This document shows, piece after piece, positions 1 through 11,100 of a DNA stretch of 64,000 nucleotides (position 1 is its first letter; each line of letters begins with the position of its first letter). The position numbers and the translations under genes are program-made. Under the pieces are notes generated by a model. That model did not search any database. It saw nothing but the letters and a program-made list of their open reading frames with translations, and had not been told where the DNA came from. Origin of the DNA: Cheilinus undulatus (Eukaryota; Chordata; Actinopteri; Labriformes; Labridae); the NCBI RefSeq assembly GCF_018320785.1, contig NC_054884.1, positions 17,051,667 through 17,115,666 on the forward strand. The letters run 5' to 3'.

Positions 1-1637
1 CAGAAGTGTTGGCCGTCTGCGAGCTCCTTGGTGCCTCGGATAGCTGCAGTACCACAGCTATAGTCTGAGTGAAAAGTGACTTTCCTGCTGTCACAGCTTA
101 GGAAAGCCCCAGAGGACTTGAAGTGATCATCCCACACCCAATCAAAACCTGAGGACAAGAATATGGACTTCGATATATGTTACTTGAAATTAGTCATACA
201 GTGAAAAAATAAAATTAGAGCATGCTTTAAGTATTATTGATGGTGCAAAATATTATTTTTGAATAAAAAAAATGCTAAAAACTAAAGAGAGTTTCCTGCC
301 ACTTACTCTCTATTTGACATGACACCTGTGGTACTTCCGACATTACTTATGGCAATGTGATCAAGCGTTACTGGCCAAAGAATGCATCACTGGAACAATG
401 CCATAGAGCAATAAAAAAGAGTTTATAAGATGAAGTGATTTCCAGTTATGGTTAAAAAAAAATCAATCCTGCACTTCTTCTTTTGAGGAGAGTTTTTGTT
501 TTATTCTTAAATTAATCAAATATCATGATGTATCATAACAGGACTGTTTAATGAGTGTATCAGCAGGACAAGTTTTACTGCAGTGTGAACTAATGCTCTC
601 TTTGTCCTTCTGCCAATCAAAGAACAGCGCAAAATTCTAACAGCTATCGTATTGTTCTGTATCATATCGTGCTGTATTGTTTTGTGTAGCATCACATCAG
701 AGTTACTCTGGGATTCCCAATCCTCCTGATGATGGTTAGTTTTATGAAATAGTTTTGATCATGAACAACCCAAGTATTCCAGCCTCTAAACTCAACATTT
801 TAGACAATTTTATGACCAAAATTTTCGCATGGTTCATTTTCACTAATTTAATTTGGCTTGTGTTAAGCTGGATTGTAGTTTGAGGTTACTGAAATGTGTT
901 TTAAGTCTTCCTTTCTTAAAAAATATATCTAAGTTTTGGATGTATTTTACTCTTAAAGGTACAGTGTGTAATATTTAACCTAGAAGCATTTAGTGGAATA
1001 ACCATGGTAATACTCATTGCAAGTAATGTTAATGCCTCTGAAAGCAGAGTTTGCATTGAAATTCCTTGTTTATGGAGCAAGCATCTTATAAATTAAAGGT
1101 AAATATTTGAGTCTCATGACTTGGGTTGTAAAAAGGTTTTGACTGGACCCAGAGGATATTCAGGTCTCAAACTGGGGCGCCACATACTGAAGTTTGGGAA
1201 AGGCTGCTACAGGGTATTGCATAGTGTCATATCATGACACATCATATAATATATTGTGTCAAATCATCTATCATATCATACCACATTATAAACCACTGAG
1301 GCCCTTTAGTGTGATATGAGGCTGCCAAGCTTCAGCTCTGAAACCCGACATACTATAGACCTGCTGTGATCATACACTTCATCTCTGTGTTCTGCTCACC
1401 TTTATCCTCCTCCCCACAGAGGCAGTCAGTGGTAACACCGAATCCCAAGCTGAACTCATCCTGTCGCTCACACTGACAGAATGACTCCCCCATCACCGGC
1501 TCTGTGCTGGACAAGGCCACTGCCTCAGATACTATCTGAGAACTGGCCAGATAATCCATCTCCGACTCCTGCGGGTCGCTGATCTGGTTGACACAAACAT
1601 TGCAAACAGCATCTGGTAAGTCCATAGATGTGGCCAT
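1..1637 (-). CDS. spsb3: SPRY domain-containing SOCS box protein 3, 5' part (partial)
   Basis: Two coding exons are visible on the minus strand: 1637-1400 and 148-1, the second cut by the window edge. The start at 1635-1637 sits in a good Kozak context (ACC before ATGG). Exon 1 ends in phase 1 at a GTGAG donor; exon 2 follows a CTCAG acceptor, and the joint reads GEEDK then GFDWVWDD. Exon 1 carries [10 protein letters not shown] and CLCGEEDK, and exon 2 carries [25 protein letters not shown] and GQHFW, which match my memory of vertebrate SPSB3 and the start of its SPRY/B30.2 domain. SPSB proteins are substrate adaptors of Cullin-RING ubiquitin ligases; the SPRY domain binds the target and the C-terminal SOCS box (outside the window) recruits Elongin B/C. 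The first 45 or so residues differ from the human N-terminus, so an upstream exon or alternative start is possible. The gene is head to head with nubp2, as in mammals. Confidence 0.88.
640..690. repeat. degenerate TCATA/CGTAT minisatellite, copy a
   Basis: The stretch alternates TATTGT, TATCATATCG and GTATTGTT units with many substitutions. The same word set recurs at 1195-1310 and 24445-24600. Confidence 0.5.
1195..1310. repeat. degenerate TCATA minisatellite, copy b
   Basis: TCATATCATGACACATCATA-like words repeat about every 5 or 10 bases across this span, with drift. It lies in the spsb3 intron. Confidence 0.6.
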
Positions 1638-1660
1638 GGTCCAGACAGGGATGTTGGCTC

Positions 1661-2497
1661 AGTAAGAGGGAAAAGGAATTAGATCAAGTGGAGGATTCAG
1701 AGGATTTTATAAAAGACTGTAAGGGAGAGAAGCTGAGGTAGTTGTTTCACAGGGTTGCACTGGGAGCAAAATGAGAGGCATCTAAGTCATATGCCATGTT
1801 TCGAAGGCTCAATAAGATGGCCTTTTCCCTAGAAGCTGCTACTGATTCCTATTGGTTAGAGACAACACGTGTGGCCATAAGTAAAATTAGACCCCTTCCA
1901 AATATACCGAGGCCCCGTTTGGTGACCTGACCTGGTCCTCGACACAGCCTTTTCAGACTGGAGGCAGTCCCAGTGGAAAACTACCAGCACCTAGGGGGAA
2001 ATCCTCCATGTTTCCAGCATTTCTTAAGATTAAATATCCCTCATTAAAATCTCTCTGGACTTGTCTAAAATAAATTCTATGAGCAAAATAGAGCAACATA
2101 AGACTTGTCAGGGCCTGGGGGCAGTATTTATATTAGATTGTATGCTGGTTCAGTTTTTCTGTCCTCTAAACTTAAGAATTTATGTCTTTAGAGGTCTTTC
2201 TGATTATTTTTGTACCTTTAAACATGTTTTATATACGAATTCCTATATGTGTTTGCAACTTGCATGGTTTTGTAAAGCACCTTGTAATTTTGTTTTTAAA
2301 AAGTGCTCTTTATATAGAGGATATTTTTATTGTATAAACTGTAAATGGAAAGTTAAGAGGTAGCACATGTTATTGCAGTTAATGTATGAATAATGATTAA
2401 TATACATTTTCTTTAACTTTATTTATTCAAATTTATTTCAATCAATATTTTGGAATGTCATGTTTTCATTTGACGTGACACTAAAAATAAAAAATGT
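1661..2497. other. spacer upstream of spsb3, no gene seen
   Basis: A polypyrimidine-rich stretch on the minus strand (plus 1658-1682) just upstream of the spsb3 start could be an acceptor for a 5' UTR exon. The rest is AT-rich with no supported gene or recognised repeat. Confidence 0.4.
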
Positions 2498-2663
2498 GTT
2501 TTTTTTTTAATTAATTGCAATTAATCGCAACATCTCCCTTCAGCCACAGTGATGTAAAATAAGGACAGCACTGCCCCTTAATATTTCAATTCCATTTAAA
2601 AATTCCTCTGCACCCTTTGGTGTAAAAAAATTGCAGCATTCACTGCTCCCCTGTTTCCTTGTC

Positions 2664-2673
2664 AATCCATGAA
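2664..2673 (+). repeat. target-site duplication AATCCATGAA, left
   Basis: The 10-bp word AATCCATGAA occurs here and at 4063-4072, immediately flanking the inserted GCTA-rich element. The related copy near 9780-9790 has a single similar word (ATCCATAAC), as expected for an empty site. The true duplication could be 8 to 10 bp. Confidence 0.7.
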
Positions 2674-2792
2674 GAGGGGTCTGGCTGCAGACTGTAAATC
2701 TTTGACAGTCCCGTCTGTGTGAGATTGGAAATAAACACTGAAACTTTAGAAATAAAATCGGATTTAACTTCCATTTAAGGTTATGGTAATGG

Positions 2793-3404
2793 TTAAAGGG
2801 GACATATTTTCCCCTTTAGGACAATTTTATATCAGTCTCAGAGGTCTCCAAAACACTCTGGTATTGGATTTTTGCATGTCTAAAAACCACTCTTTTTCAG
2901 CCCTTCTCAGAACGAGCCATTTCTGTGTCTGTGGCTTGAAATGGTAATTAGTTGTCTGACTCCGCCCCTGACCACACCCCTCTCAGGAAATGGATGTGGA
3001 ACTCCTGATGTTACAATGTTACAGACACTTTTATCCAAAGTGAAGGACCTGACTAGGATTCAAACCATCAATCTCCCAGGACAAAGTCAGCAGGTTAACC
3101 CACTGAGCTATCCAGCATCTCAGCTGGCAGCCAAGAGGAAGATCGGGAGAGGAGTGTGGAACTTTCTTCCAAGCGGAGAGAGGGTCGACCAAACCTGGGG
3201 GCGGGTGCTTACTCCCTATGTGACATCATGAGGGTAAAATCTAAGAACAGCTTGTTTTAGCATACATTTTCTGAAAGGTGGAGAAAGAGGGGTTGAAGGA
3301 AATGGATTTTTCTGGTACTTGAGGGGATTGTAGACAGGCCAGGGGCACATATTTTTGTTAGAAAAGCCTGGAAAAGTGATTTTTGCATAATATGTCCCCT
3401 TTAA
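2793..3404 (+). mobile_element. MITE with TTAAAGGGGACATA terminal inverted repeats
   Basis: The first 14 bases, TTAAAGGGGACATA, are exactly complementary to the last 14, TATGTCCCCTTTAA. The interior contains TGGATTTTTGCATGTCTAAA, TCTCAGAACGAGC and CCGCCCCTGACCACACCCC, features of a common fish repeat. A decayed relative lies at 24885-25090. It is inserted inside the GCTA-rich element: the flanks CCATTTAAGGTTATGGTAATGG and GGTGAGGGTTAGGATACC (each side of the MITE) become one continuous stretch in the other copy near 41990. No transposase ORF is present. Confidence 0.75.
3018..3120 (+). repeat. L2-like or tRNA-like tail inside the MITE
   Basis: The words TTTTATCCAAAGTGA, AGGATTCAAACC and CCACTGAGCTATCCAGC resemble the 3' tails of fish L2-type retroelements. 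Assignment is from memory of consensus words only. Confidence 0.4.
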
Positions 3405-3539
3405 GGTGAGGGTTAGGATACCAAAGGTTAAAAGTTAAAAATCTGACCTGCAAAACCTAATCAAAAAAGTATGATAAAGCTGATGAAACAGCTTACAGGA
3501 AAGAAGGTTTTCCTCGATGAAAACTTTATAATGCTGCAA

Positions 3540-3790
3540 ACATTTCTATCATAGCTCTGTTAGCTGCATAAGCTACATAGCAAATGTTGCTACATAGCTT
3601 ATATGGCTAAAGCTAAGCTTATAAGCAGCTACGTAAGCTATGTTAGCTTCATAGCAACATTAGTTTAAGCTACGTTTGCCAGAGCTTACATTGCTAAAGC
3701 CAACTTCGCTATGCTGGCTTATGTAATAGCATTAATTATGTAGCCAGTGTGGCTATTTTAGCTTTAGTTCAAGCTAACAAAGCTAAAGAG
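3540..3790. repeat. GCTA-rich block, copy 1
   Basis: AGCTA, TTAGCT, GCTAAAGCTAA and AGCTTATA words recur at irregular 6 to 20 base spacing on both strands. This is the internal block of the 2674-4062 element. Confidence 0.75.
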
Positions 3791-4300
3791 AGCCACCATT
3801 CTTGTATCTACTTCTTAGATGGGTCAATACATATTTTAATCCTCGAGAAGAGCCCAGCCCTTTTTCTATGTTTCAATTGTGAAATGTTTCTTGGTCTGTA
3901 ATGTTTATAGTGTGGATACTTCATGAATGTAAATGCCAGACTTACTTTATGAATAAAGTTTAATTTGAAAAAAAAAAAAAAAAAAAAGACAGACGGTGTC
4001 TCAAATAAACAGTCTGTGAGAGTGGCCTTCAAAGATGTATGGTCTGCAGCCAGGCTGTTTGAAATCCATGAAAAGTTCCTTTTTCCACAGTTAAGTTCAT
4101 GATCTTCAGTCTACCCAAAGTTCCTCATGTCCTTCAAAATAAAAGCAGGTCCTTATCCAGACAGGAGGTCAGTTATCCTTACTTTAAGACGGAAGAAGAA
4201 TCCAAAATGAAAGAAAATTAATTTTATATGCTAAATACTGGAAATTACTAAATAATCAAATTTAGATAAAAAGGGGAGATTAATCATGATTTTTAAAAGA

Positions 4301-5125
4301 AAAGCTGAGAATTTTCACAACTATAAATCTACACAATTTGAGTGTTCTACATTTTGGTTATACAAACTTATGACAATGGGTTATTAAGATGGTTATTATA
4401 ATGGGTTATTTTTATAATTATTTTCAGTAAATACTAACTGCAAAATGCAAAATGTGTATTTTTGTTTTTCTTGTCTTTTAATATGTTATAAATGCACAAA
4501 AAAATAACAGGATCGCTTCTATAACTGGATTTTTAGTTTTTCCTCCTTCGGTTAGTGTTAATGTTGTTGACAAAGTTGCCCCTTTTTAAGTCATTGCAAT
4601 TTTCATCCTGTACATTTATGAATTGATCCAAATTATTTTAGCAGTCAAATTTATAGGTCACTACAAATCTTTCTTGTTCTGAATGTAAAGAAAAAAAAGT
4701 TGTTTTGTGAGCATTTGGAACATTATTCTATCTGGAACAAACCCCCCAGTAGACATTAGAGGAAATAATAACACTTAAAAAAGACATAATTAATCTTTAA
4801 GCTGATGCTTTTGTTTGGTTTTGTAGGTTATATAAAGGCATCAGTATTCATTTCAGTACACTTCAAAACTAGCCCAAAAATCTTCACAGGAGCTGTAACC
4901 TTCATTTTACCATAACTCCCTTTCACAAGAAGACATGGAAAAGAAAACAACCAAATGTTCACTACAACTAACAAATCATGCAAAGGCAAAAGTGTGGCTA
5001 CGAATTTATATATAGTCATGCACTGCAGCTTAAAAAGTCCCTGCAACTGAAAACATATTTAAGTCAAAGTTTTCCCATATACTTTTCTTCCTTCACTTTT
5101 CTCCCCCCTTACATGCCCCCCAAAG
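4301..5125. other. AT-rich spacer, nothing recognised
   Basis: No supported exon, RNA gene or named repeat was seen. A pyrimidine-rich run (5080-5110) precedes the candidate exon that follows. Confidence 0.4.
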
Positions 5126-5300
5126 TGTCTCACCCTTGTCGTGTGCCCCTCCCACTCCTCCCTGTCCGACGTCTGGATCACTGCCATGGCATCTGTCTCG
5201 TGCCGTGTTTCGCTGGGGGCCACATGTCGAGCCCGGCCATTCCTGCCTCTTCTCAGCATGGCAGCTCTGTGGACGACAGACCTGTCACCTTACCACCAGA
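5126..5300 (+). other. isolated GC-rich exon-like segment, unrecognised
   Basis: This stretch is clearly richer in G+C than its AT-rich surroundings. A TTCTCCCCCCTTAC tract and AAAG precede it, and it ends at a possible donor, GATG followed by GTATGTG. An ATG in a good context (GCCATGGC, 5187-5189) opens an Arg/Ser/Ala-rich reading frame, MASVSCRVSLGATCRARPF, that could be a targeting peptide. A second frame starting MSSPAIPASSQHG is also open through the donor. No partner exon was found downstream before nubp2 and I do not recognise the protein. It may equally be a non-coding exon, a gene relic or chance. Confidence 0.2.
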
Positions 5301-8000
5301 TGGTATGTGCAACACTGACCACATACTTTTTTAAAATGTATGCCAGTACTGAACTACATTTCATGGATGATAGGTGACTTTGCAGCACATATATCCGATT
5401 AAATGTTTCTCAAGAAATAAAGGCAACAACTGCATTTGTCTGATTAAACAGGGTAAATTGTAGAGAAATACAGCTGACTTTAAGCTTTTACTGCAATATG
5501 CTGTCTCAAAATTCCCAACATGCTTGAGCTTGTGTGCACGTTCCTCATATTTCTCACAGGCCTGTTGCTCAGCTGAAAGTAGGTCAGCTGAACCAATGAC
5601 CAGGAGACATTCTTCATTTGCCTCACCTTTTCTTACAAGCTCTTATATTGATTGTGAAGCTGCAAAACAACCTTGAGAGAGAACCACAGACTACCTACTG
5701 ACTGATCTCCATGTGCTAGCTCGACTTTTTTCCATTCAGCCCATATGCCACAGTTGGCAGCAGGAAGTGTTTCCATGTACTTGTTTAACCTTTAAACCCA
5801 ACGCTCTGCTCTGCCACTGTGGCAGCATGTCCGTCAGCAAGCTACATCAGCTCATACACAGATAAGTTCACAAGACTTATTGACAGCTTTGAGTGCAAAT
5901 CCTAAATCAAATATCATAGCAGGATTGTGTTTATTGTTCTCATATTGACTATGACTACTTATAATTACCTAGCTATTTGATCAGATGGGTGTGAAGGTTT
6001 GGGTGTATTTCTGGAGTAAATGGGTTGAATCTATGAGTTTTGTCATGTAAGGCTGAAGTATTACCAAATTTAAAGCTCCTTTAGGGACTTTTCATTGAGT
6101 AAAAAACATTCAAAAATGTATATAGATGCTTATATATGACCTGAAAAGCAATTAAGACCATCAGAAAAATGCTATCTATATCTGTATAGTTATAATTATT
6201 ATTATCTTAAAGCATTGCTGGCAGGGGGTAGGGGTCAGACAATGTGATAAACAGCCTAACCCTTTTAATTTTGTTTTAATGCCAGAAACTCATTATAAAT
6301 TGAAACAACACTTGCATAAATACAGAGAAGAGTCAGCAAGAGATAAAACATCTTGTTTGGCTGCCAAATCAACACAGCCCAAAGTCCCCCATGGGATCTT
6401 TAAAGGAATTTTTTAGCTCAAAGTTTGCACCATTGTGATAACATGAGCAACTTTGATAAGACAAAGTGAACACTGGGGACTATTTTGCACAATTTCAGGG
6501 GTGTTTTTATGAAGATGAATCAGTCACTAAAGTTGGTGTAGTTCATGCAAATAAAGTAACAAGAAAAAGATAGGACATAACCCTCAATTTTGTTTTTTAA
6601 ATACCGAATACTGCTTAGCTTGATCATCTTAAATGTTGCCCTCTTTACAATACACCTGGTTAAAAACCAACCTACTCTCTTATTTACCCTCTAGAAAATG
6701 CAATGTTAAATCCCTCAATTCAATAATAACCCATAAATGGCTTCAAGAAAAGTCTTTTCTTCCTCAGCCTGATAGCATGTCTCTAATAATGCTTCCTCTG
6801 AGCGCAGCAGCTGGTGACTGCTTTACAAGCAGGTGCAGGAGATAACTGCCATTAATTTAGATTAGCTAGTCTGGAGCTAGTCTCAATTTAATTGGTCTTT
6901 ACCCTACATTCTGTAAATGCATCATCTGGACAACCCAGAGAAGATGCACTACAGTAGCCTACCTTGGTCAGCCATATGATATGATCATATCAGTCATATT
7001 AGGGCGGTGACAGGGACTTCAGTGTGTGTTTTTCTTAACATGTCAGATATTCTAACTATGGTTCAAGTCTTAAAAAAATCTATCATAACAGTACAAGAAC
7101 AGATAGAGCCATCTGCTAGTGTTAAAGAGATAAGAGCTGGTAAATTTTAAACAGGTCAGAGCAAATGTGCTGTCTTTGGTTATCTCTAGGAAGCCACTCT
7201 AGAGAAGTTTGATGTTCAAAACAGCATACTGCATTTACATTCCATAACACGGGCCTGTGGCTGCTGTTTTCAGTTATCTTTATGTAAGACTCTCTAAACC
7301 GCAGTCGGTCATATAAATGTACATTTAAATGAAAAGTTTCGGTCATTACCTTCCAGTAGTCTTCTTATACACAGTCTTGCAGTGGCTCATTGGACGCTCC
7401 TGTTCCTCTACAGTCTATCCTCCCGTGTGACAGGTGTAGGTTGCACTCTGTCCCACTTCTGAGCAGGCTAGACGTAAACAGTACATCTCCACGCCCTCAT
7501 GGTCTTGTGGTTGGATAGGATGAAACGAGGGGGCGGGTTTAATGTTGATTAACTTTATCAACTTCAATGAATTAGGTAAATTATCCATAGTGCAAAAAAT
7601 GAAGAGATTAATGGGTACTTTGCTTAAACGGGAAGGAAATTTCTTGTTATTGTTCCTTTTTAAGATGAATTGTTTGCTCTTGGCTTTGTGTATTCTTTTC
7701 TTTGTCTTATGCACTGTAATGTCATATAAATTCTTAAAATTCGAATCCAAAAAAGAAGAAAGCAGGATAATGCATGGATAAAAATCAACTAAAAGTCTAT
7801 TTTCAGACCTTTCTGTATTTCCCATTATCTTACTACACCTTTATGCCTATTGAGTTAATGAAGCCTTCTCACAGTGCCGAAAAAGTGAATTAAAATTACG
7901 AAAAAGAAGATTTGGCGAATTTATTGTCTGAATGACGAGATTTAGATGCTTAGAAGACAGACACTACAAGTTTCAAGTATTATGTTTTGTGTTTGTGTTG
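5301..8000. other. spacer between spsb3 and nubp2, nothing recognised
   Basis: AT-rich sequence with only short frames lacking recognisable domains. Nothing supports a gene here. Confidence 0.4.
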
Positions 8001-8031
8001 CATATGAACGCAACATGGTTTGTACCGACAC

Positions 8032-8191
8032 GCTATTGGTTGTTTTAGAATGGAGGCGGGATTTAAATTTGACTCACGCTGTGTGATTGGATGGATAGAA
8101 TATGACGATATACGGAAGTCATCGAGCTGTGCGGCGTGCATGATTGAAGCCTCACATTGAAAATATGGAACAGAATAATGGTAAGATGGCG
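8032..8191 (+). promoter_or_regulatory. nubp2 promoter: inverted CCAAT boxes and YY1-like site
   Basis: Two inverted CCAAT boxes are visible: CTATTGG at about 8033-8039 and GATTGG at 8085-8090. A GC-box-like GGAGGCGGG lies at 8052-8060. AAGATGGCG at 8183-8191, right after the first coding exon, matches the YY1 motif often found just downstream of TATA-less vertebrate start sites. There is no TATA box at the expected place. Promoter function is inferred from motif clustering immediately upstream of the nubp2 start. Confidence 0.5.
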
Positions 8192-11100
8192 TTATCGTTC
8201 AGCAAATTTTTACAGAGGTTTTATTCAAACATGGAGTCAGTTAATGTTTCAAATAATGGCAGCTGTTAGAATGTCCTTCGTCATTTATTACAGTTAAAAG
8301 TTGCAAAGCTAACAGGCTAGCGAAGGCTGATTACAAAACAGCTCAAGTTTCAAAGTTAAGATTTGTCAGCTGCTGAAATATTCATCCGAGGAGAAAGCGG
8401 AAAGATTTACCTGTTGTCATATAACTTTCAAAGAGCTTGACTGTAGTAACGAACATGAAACATAACTCGAGAGAAGGACTGAATTTTGTTCCTGTGGACT
8501 CGAGTGATGAAACATGACATCAGTCCAAAACTGCGACATTTCTCCCTCAGCCTTCCCTCGGATGGCAGGACACCTGAAAACTTAAAATTACATTGTTTTG
8601 CGGCAGTTCTGTCATGATTTATGAACAGTTGAACCTTGAACTATATTTTTTGCACGTGCTGTTCTGGTTCTTGAGTAAAAACATTTCCTCTGTTTTTCTA
8701 TCAGACGGGAGCTTGGCGCAGGTCCGTCATGTGGTCTTGATCCTGTCTGGGAAAGGAGGTGTGGGAAAGAGCACAATCACTACAGAGTTAGCTCTGGCCC
8801 TCAGGCATGCAGGCAAGAAGGTGAGTTCAAGCTAGTCCAAACCAGAATACAGGGTTTCATCATACACTTAACATATTTTCATTCTCACTAAAACAGGAAG
8901 AGGAGCTATTAAAGAGATTTTAGGCCAGTGGTTTTCAACCTTTTTCTGCAAAAGGCACACCTAAAGTCAAGCCAGAATCTCAAGGCACACCAAACACTGT
9001 TTTGACCATTGTGTTATGCTCTTTGGTTGTCAAAATATTGGATATGTGGATACTTTTAGATATCACATTCTTTAGAGCAATGAAATCACAGTTATTTCAG
9101 CTTAGAAAACCCCAGCTTTCTTTAGTCATATTTTTTGGGCAAAATCTGCCACCAGCAGCAAAGCACAGCTGTCTAGGATGATGATAAAACATGGTTGTCA
9201 CAAAACCCCAATTATAAACTTGGACATAAATGAGTTCACAGTGATGCCTATTTCAACCCCAGAAACAAAAGTAGACACCCCAGGAATCCACTTTTTTTTT
9301 AGTATTTGTTTTTATTTGAGCTGTCAAGATTACTGGCATTAATCATTGTTATCTACGATCTACAATTAATGCATTCAAGTTTTTTAAATGCGATTAATCG
9401 CATGCTTTGTTGTCCATTTCAACTCACATGGTGAAGCCATGTGAGCATCTCTCTTCTGCCACAGGGATACAAAATAAGTTCACCACTGCTTATCAATGTT
9501 TCCTTTCACTTTAAAAGCCTAAGACAGGGGTGCAGATGGCCTAACAGTTAGGTGGCGCCCCATGTACACTGGGCAGTCCAGTTCTGGGTGGCGCCTTTCC
9601 TGCATTCCTCTCCCCCACTCTCTCATCCCTGTTTCTGACTCTGTCTGCTGTATTTCTCTCTAAATAAAGGCATAAAAAGCACAAAATTATCTTGTAAAAA
9701 AAACTCAGTGGACAAGACAAAAGTCATGTGAACTTGTTATCAAACCTTTACCTTTTTACTGTTCCCTTAATTCCTGTACGATCCATAACAAGTTCCTTTG
9801 TGGTTAAGTTCATGTAATAATCTTCAATCTGTCTACAAAAGCATGTCTGTATCCAAACAGGAAGTCAATTACCCCTGGCTTAAGACACCATAAAAATCCA
9901 GTTTTGAATGCACAATAGGGACATTTTAAGATGGGGTTAAATGGGCATGATTAATTGGATTAACTACAGAAATCGTATTAATTGCAATTAAACATTTTAA
10001 TCTTTTGACAGCCCTAGTGTTGCACATTGTGTAACTTGCACAATGTTGCAAACATTTTGAAATGGTGCTTTTTGATGCTATCAATCATTTAAATAAGGGG
10101 GACTGTATCATTTTTAAGAGTGCAGAATTCATATTATGTGAATTTTACTGGCATTGAAATGTGGGGTTTAAGATTCTTGTTTTGTGACAATCCTTCCATG
10201 GGTTATGTACAGAAATCTTGAATTTATCAAAAATAAAAAGACACTTCTTTTTTTTAAACTCTGTCCCCATTAGGTTGGCATCCTGGACGTTGACCTTTGT
10301 GGGCCCAGCATACCCCGCATGTTGAGTTTGGGACGGCCCGATGTTCACCAGTGTGACTCAGGATGGGTGCCTGTTTACACTGATGCAGAGAAGAGCCTCT
10401 CCCTCATGTCCATCGGCTTTCTGCTGGAGGATCCTGATGAAGCAGTTGTGTGGAGGGGGCCCAAGAAAACAGGTCTACTATTTTAGTTCTTGATAATATC
10501 TGATAGATTTTTTTTTGCTTCTCTATTTATTTCACATACACTTCTATTCTTCCTGGTTTATCACCAGTATTTTTTCCTCTCTGATTGTACCACAGCTCTA
10601 ATTGGCCAGTTTGTGTCAGACGTTGCATGGGGAGAGCTGGATGTTCTCTTGGTTGACACACCGCCAGGGACTTCTGACGAACATTTAGCCGTGCTAGAGA
10701 ACCTTAAAAAACACAGAGTGGATGGAGCCATTTTGGTCACAACCCCTCAGGTACTTTTCACTTTGGAGAAACCATCTACAATTAGTATGAACAATACAAC
10801 CAAATAAAGTGTATGGTTGACAGAGTAGGCACAAGGTGTAAAAAAGCTTCCCCTCTCAGTCACATACAATAAATGATGCAGCTTAGGTGTGTAGAAAAAT
10901 GAAATTGACCAGCACTGTGGCTCAGATTTGCATAGATATATAGCAGTAACACACATGCAAACATTATGTTGTCATGTTAAAGCACTTACTCCAACTACTG
11001 CTCTGAAAGGAGTTCAAGTTGTGCAAGGTAGGCCTGCAACATGAGAAAAAACATGACAATATGGCCTGCTGTGAACAAGCTTTAGCTTTTGTATCAGTTT

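Larger units (their letters stand above)
149..1399 (-). other. spsb3 intron
   Basis: This is the intron between the two visible spsb3 exons. It is AT-rich and holds degenerate TCATA-type minisatellite stretches near 640-690 and 1195-1310. A short stretch near 1163-1200 resembles the end of a hAT-type repeat. No exon or RNA gene was recognised. Confidence 0.6.
2674..4062 (+). mobile_element. GCTA-rich TIR transposon, copy 1
   Basis: The ends are inverted repeats: TGGCTGCAGACTGTAAATCT starting at 2682 pairs with the complement of the right end at 4029-4052, with about 4 mismatches in 24. It is flanked by AATCCATGAA direct repeats. Inside are a 612-bp MITE (2793-3404), a leader containing GTTAGGATACCAAA and ATCTGACCTGCA, a block at about 3540-3790 dominated by AGCTAA/TTAGCT/GCTA words, and a tail with ATGAATAAAGTTTAATT followed by about 20 A. 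Two related copies lie at 41925-43005 and, reversed, at 61358-62200. No transposase is visible, so it is probably non-autonomous; the superfamily is not assigned. Confidence 0.65.
2498..4300. mobile_element. ATTAATCGCAATTAA-type element, split by a nested insertion
   Basis: The two halves of this element, 2498-2663 and 4073-about 4300, align with the uninterrupted copy at 9317-10015. The left half shares the ATTAATCGCA words, the GCCACAG-GAT-AAAATAAG stretch and CTGTTTCCTT. The right half shares AAGTTCCTTT, TTAAGTTCATG, ATCTTCA, TATCCA-ACAGGA-GTCA and CTTAAGAC or its close variants. Between them lies a 1.39-kb inserted transposon. The outer right edge is approximate. No coding capacity was seen. 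Confidence 0.7.
8821..10273 (+). other. nubp2 intron 2, filled with repeats
   Basis: This intron carries a hAT-like repeat end at 8929 and an ATTAATCGCA-type element at 9317-10015 that itself contains a decayed SINE. No exon was seen in it. Confidence 0.6.

Noticed and set aside
3540-3790. CRISPR-like or regulatory array from GCTA words
   Set aside because: Spacing is irregular, words occur on both strands and the block is carried by a transposon in a vertebrate genome.
6633-6845. 70-codon plus-strand frame
   Set aside because: AT-rich context, no domain and no splice support.
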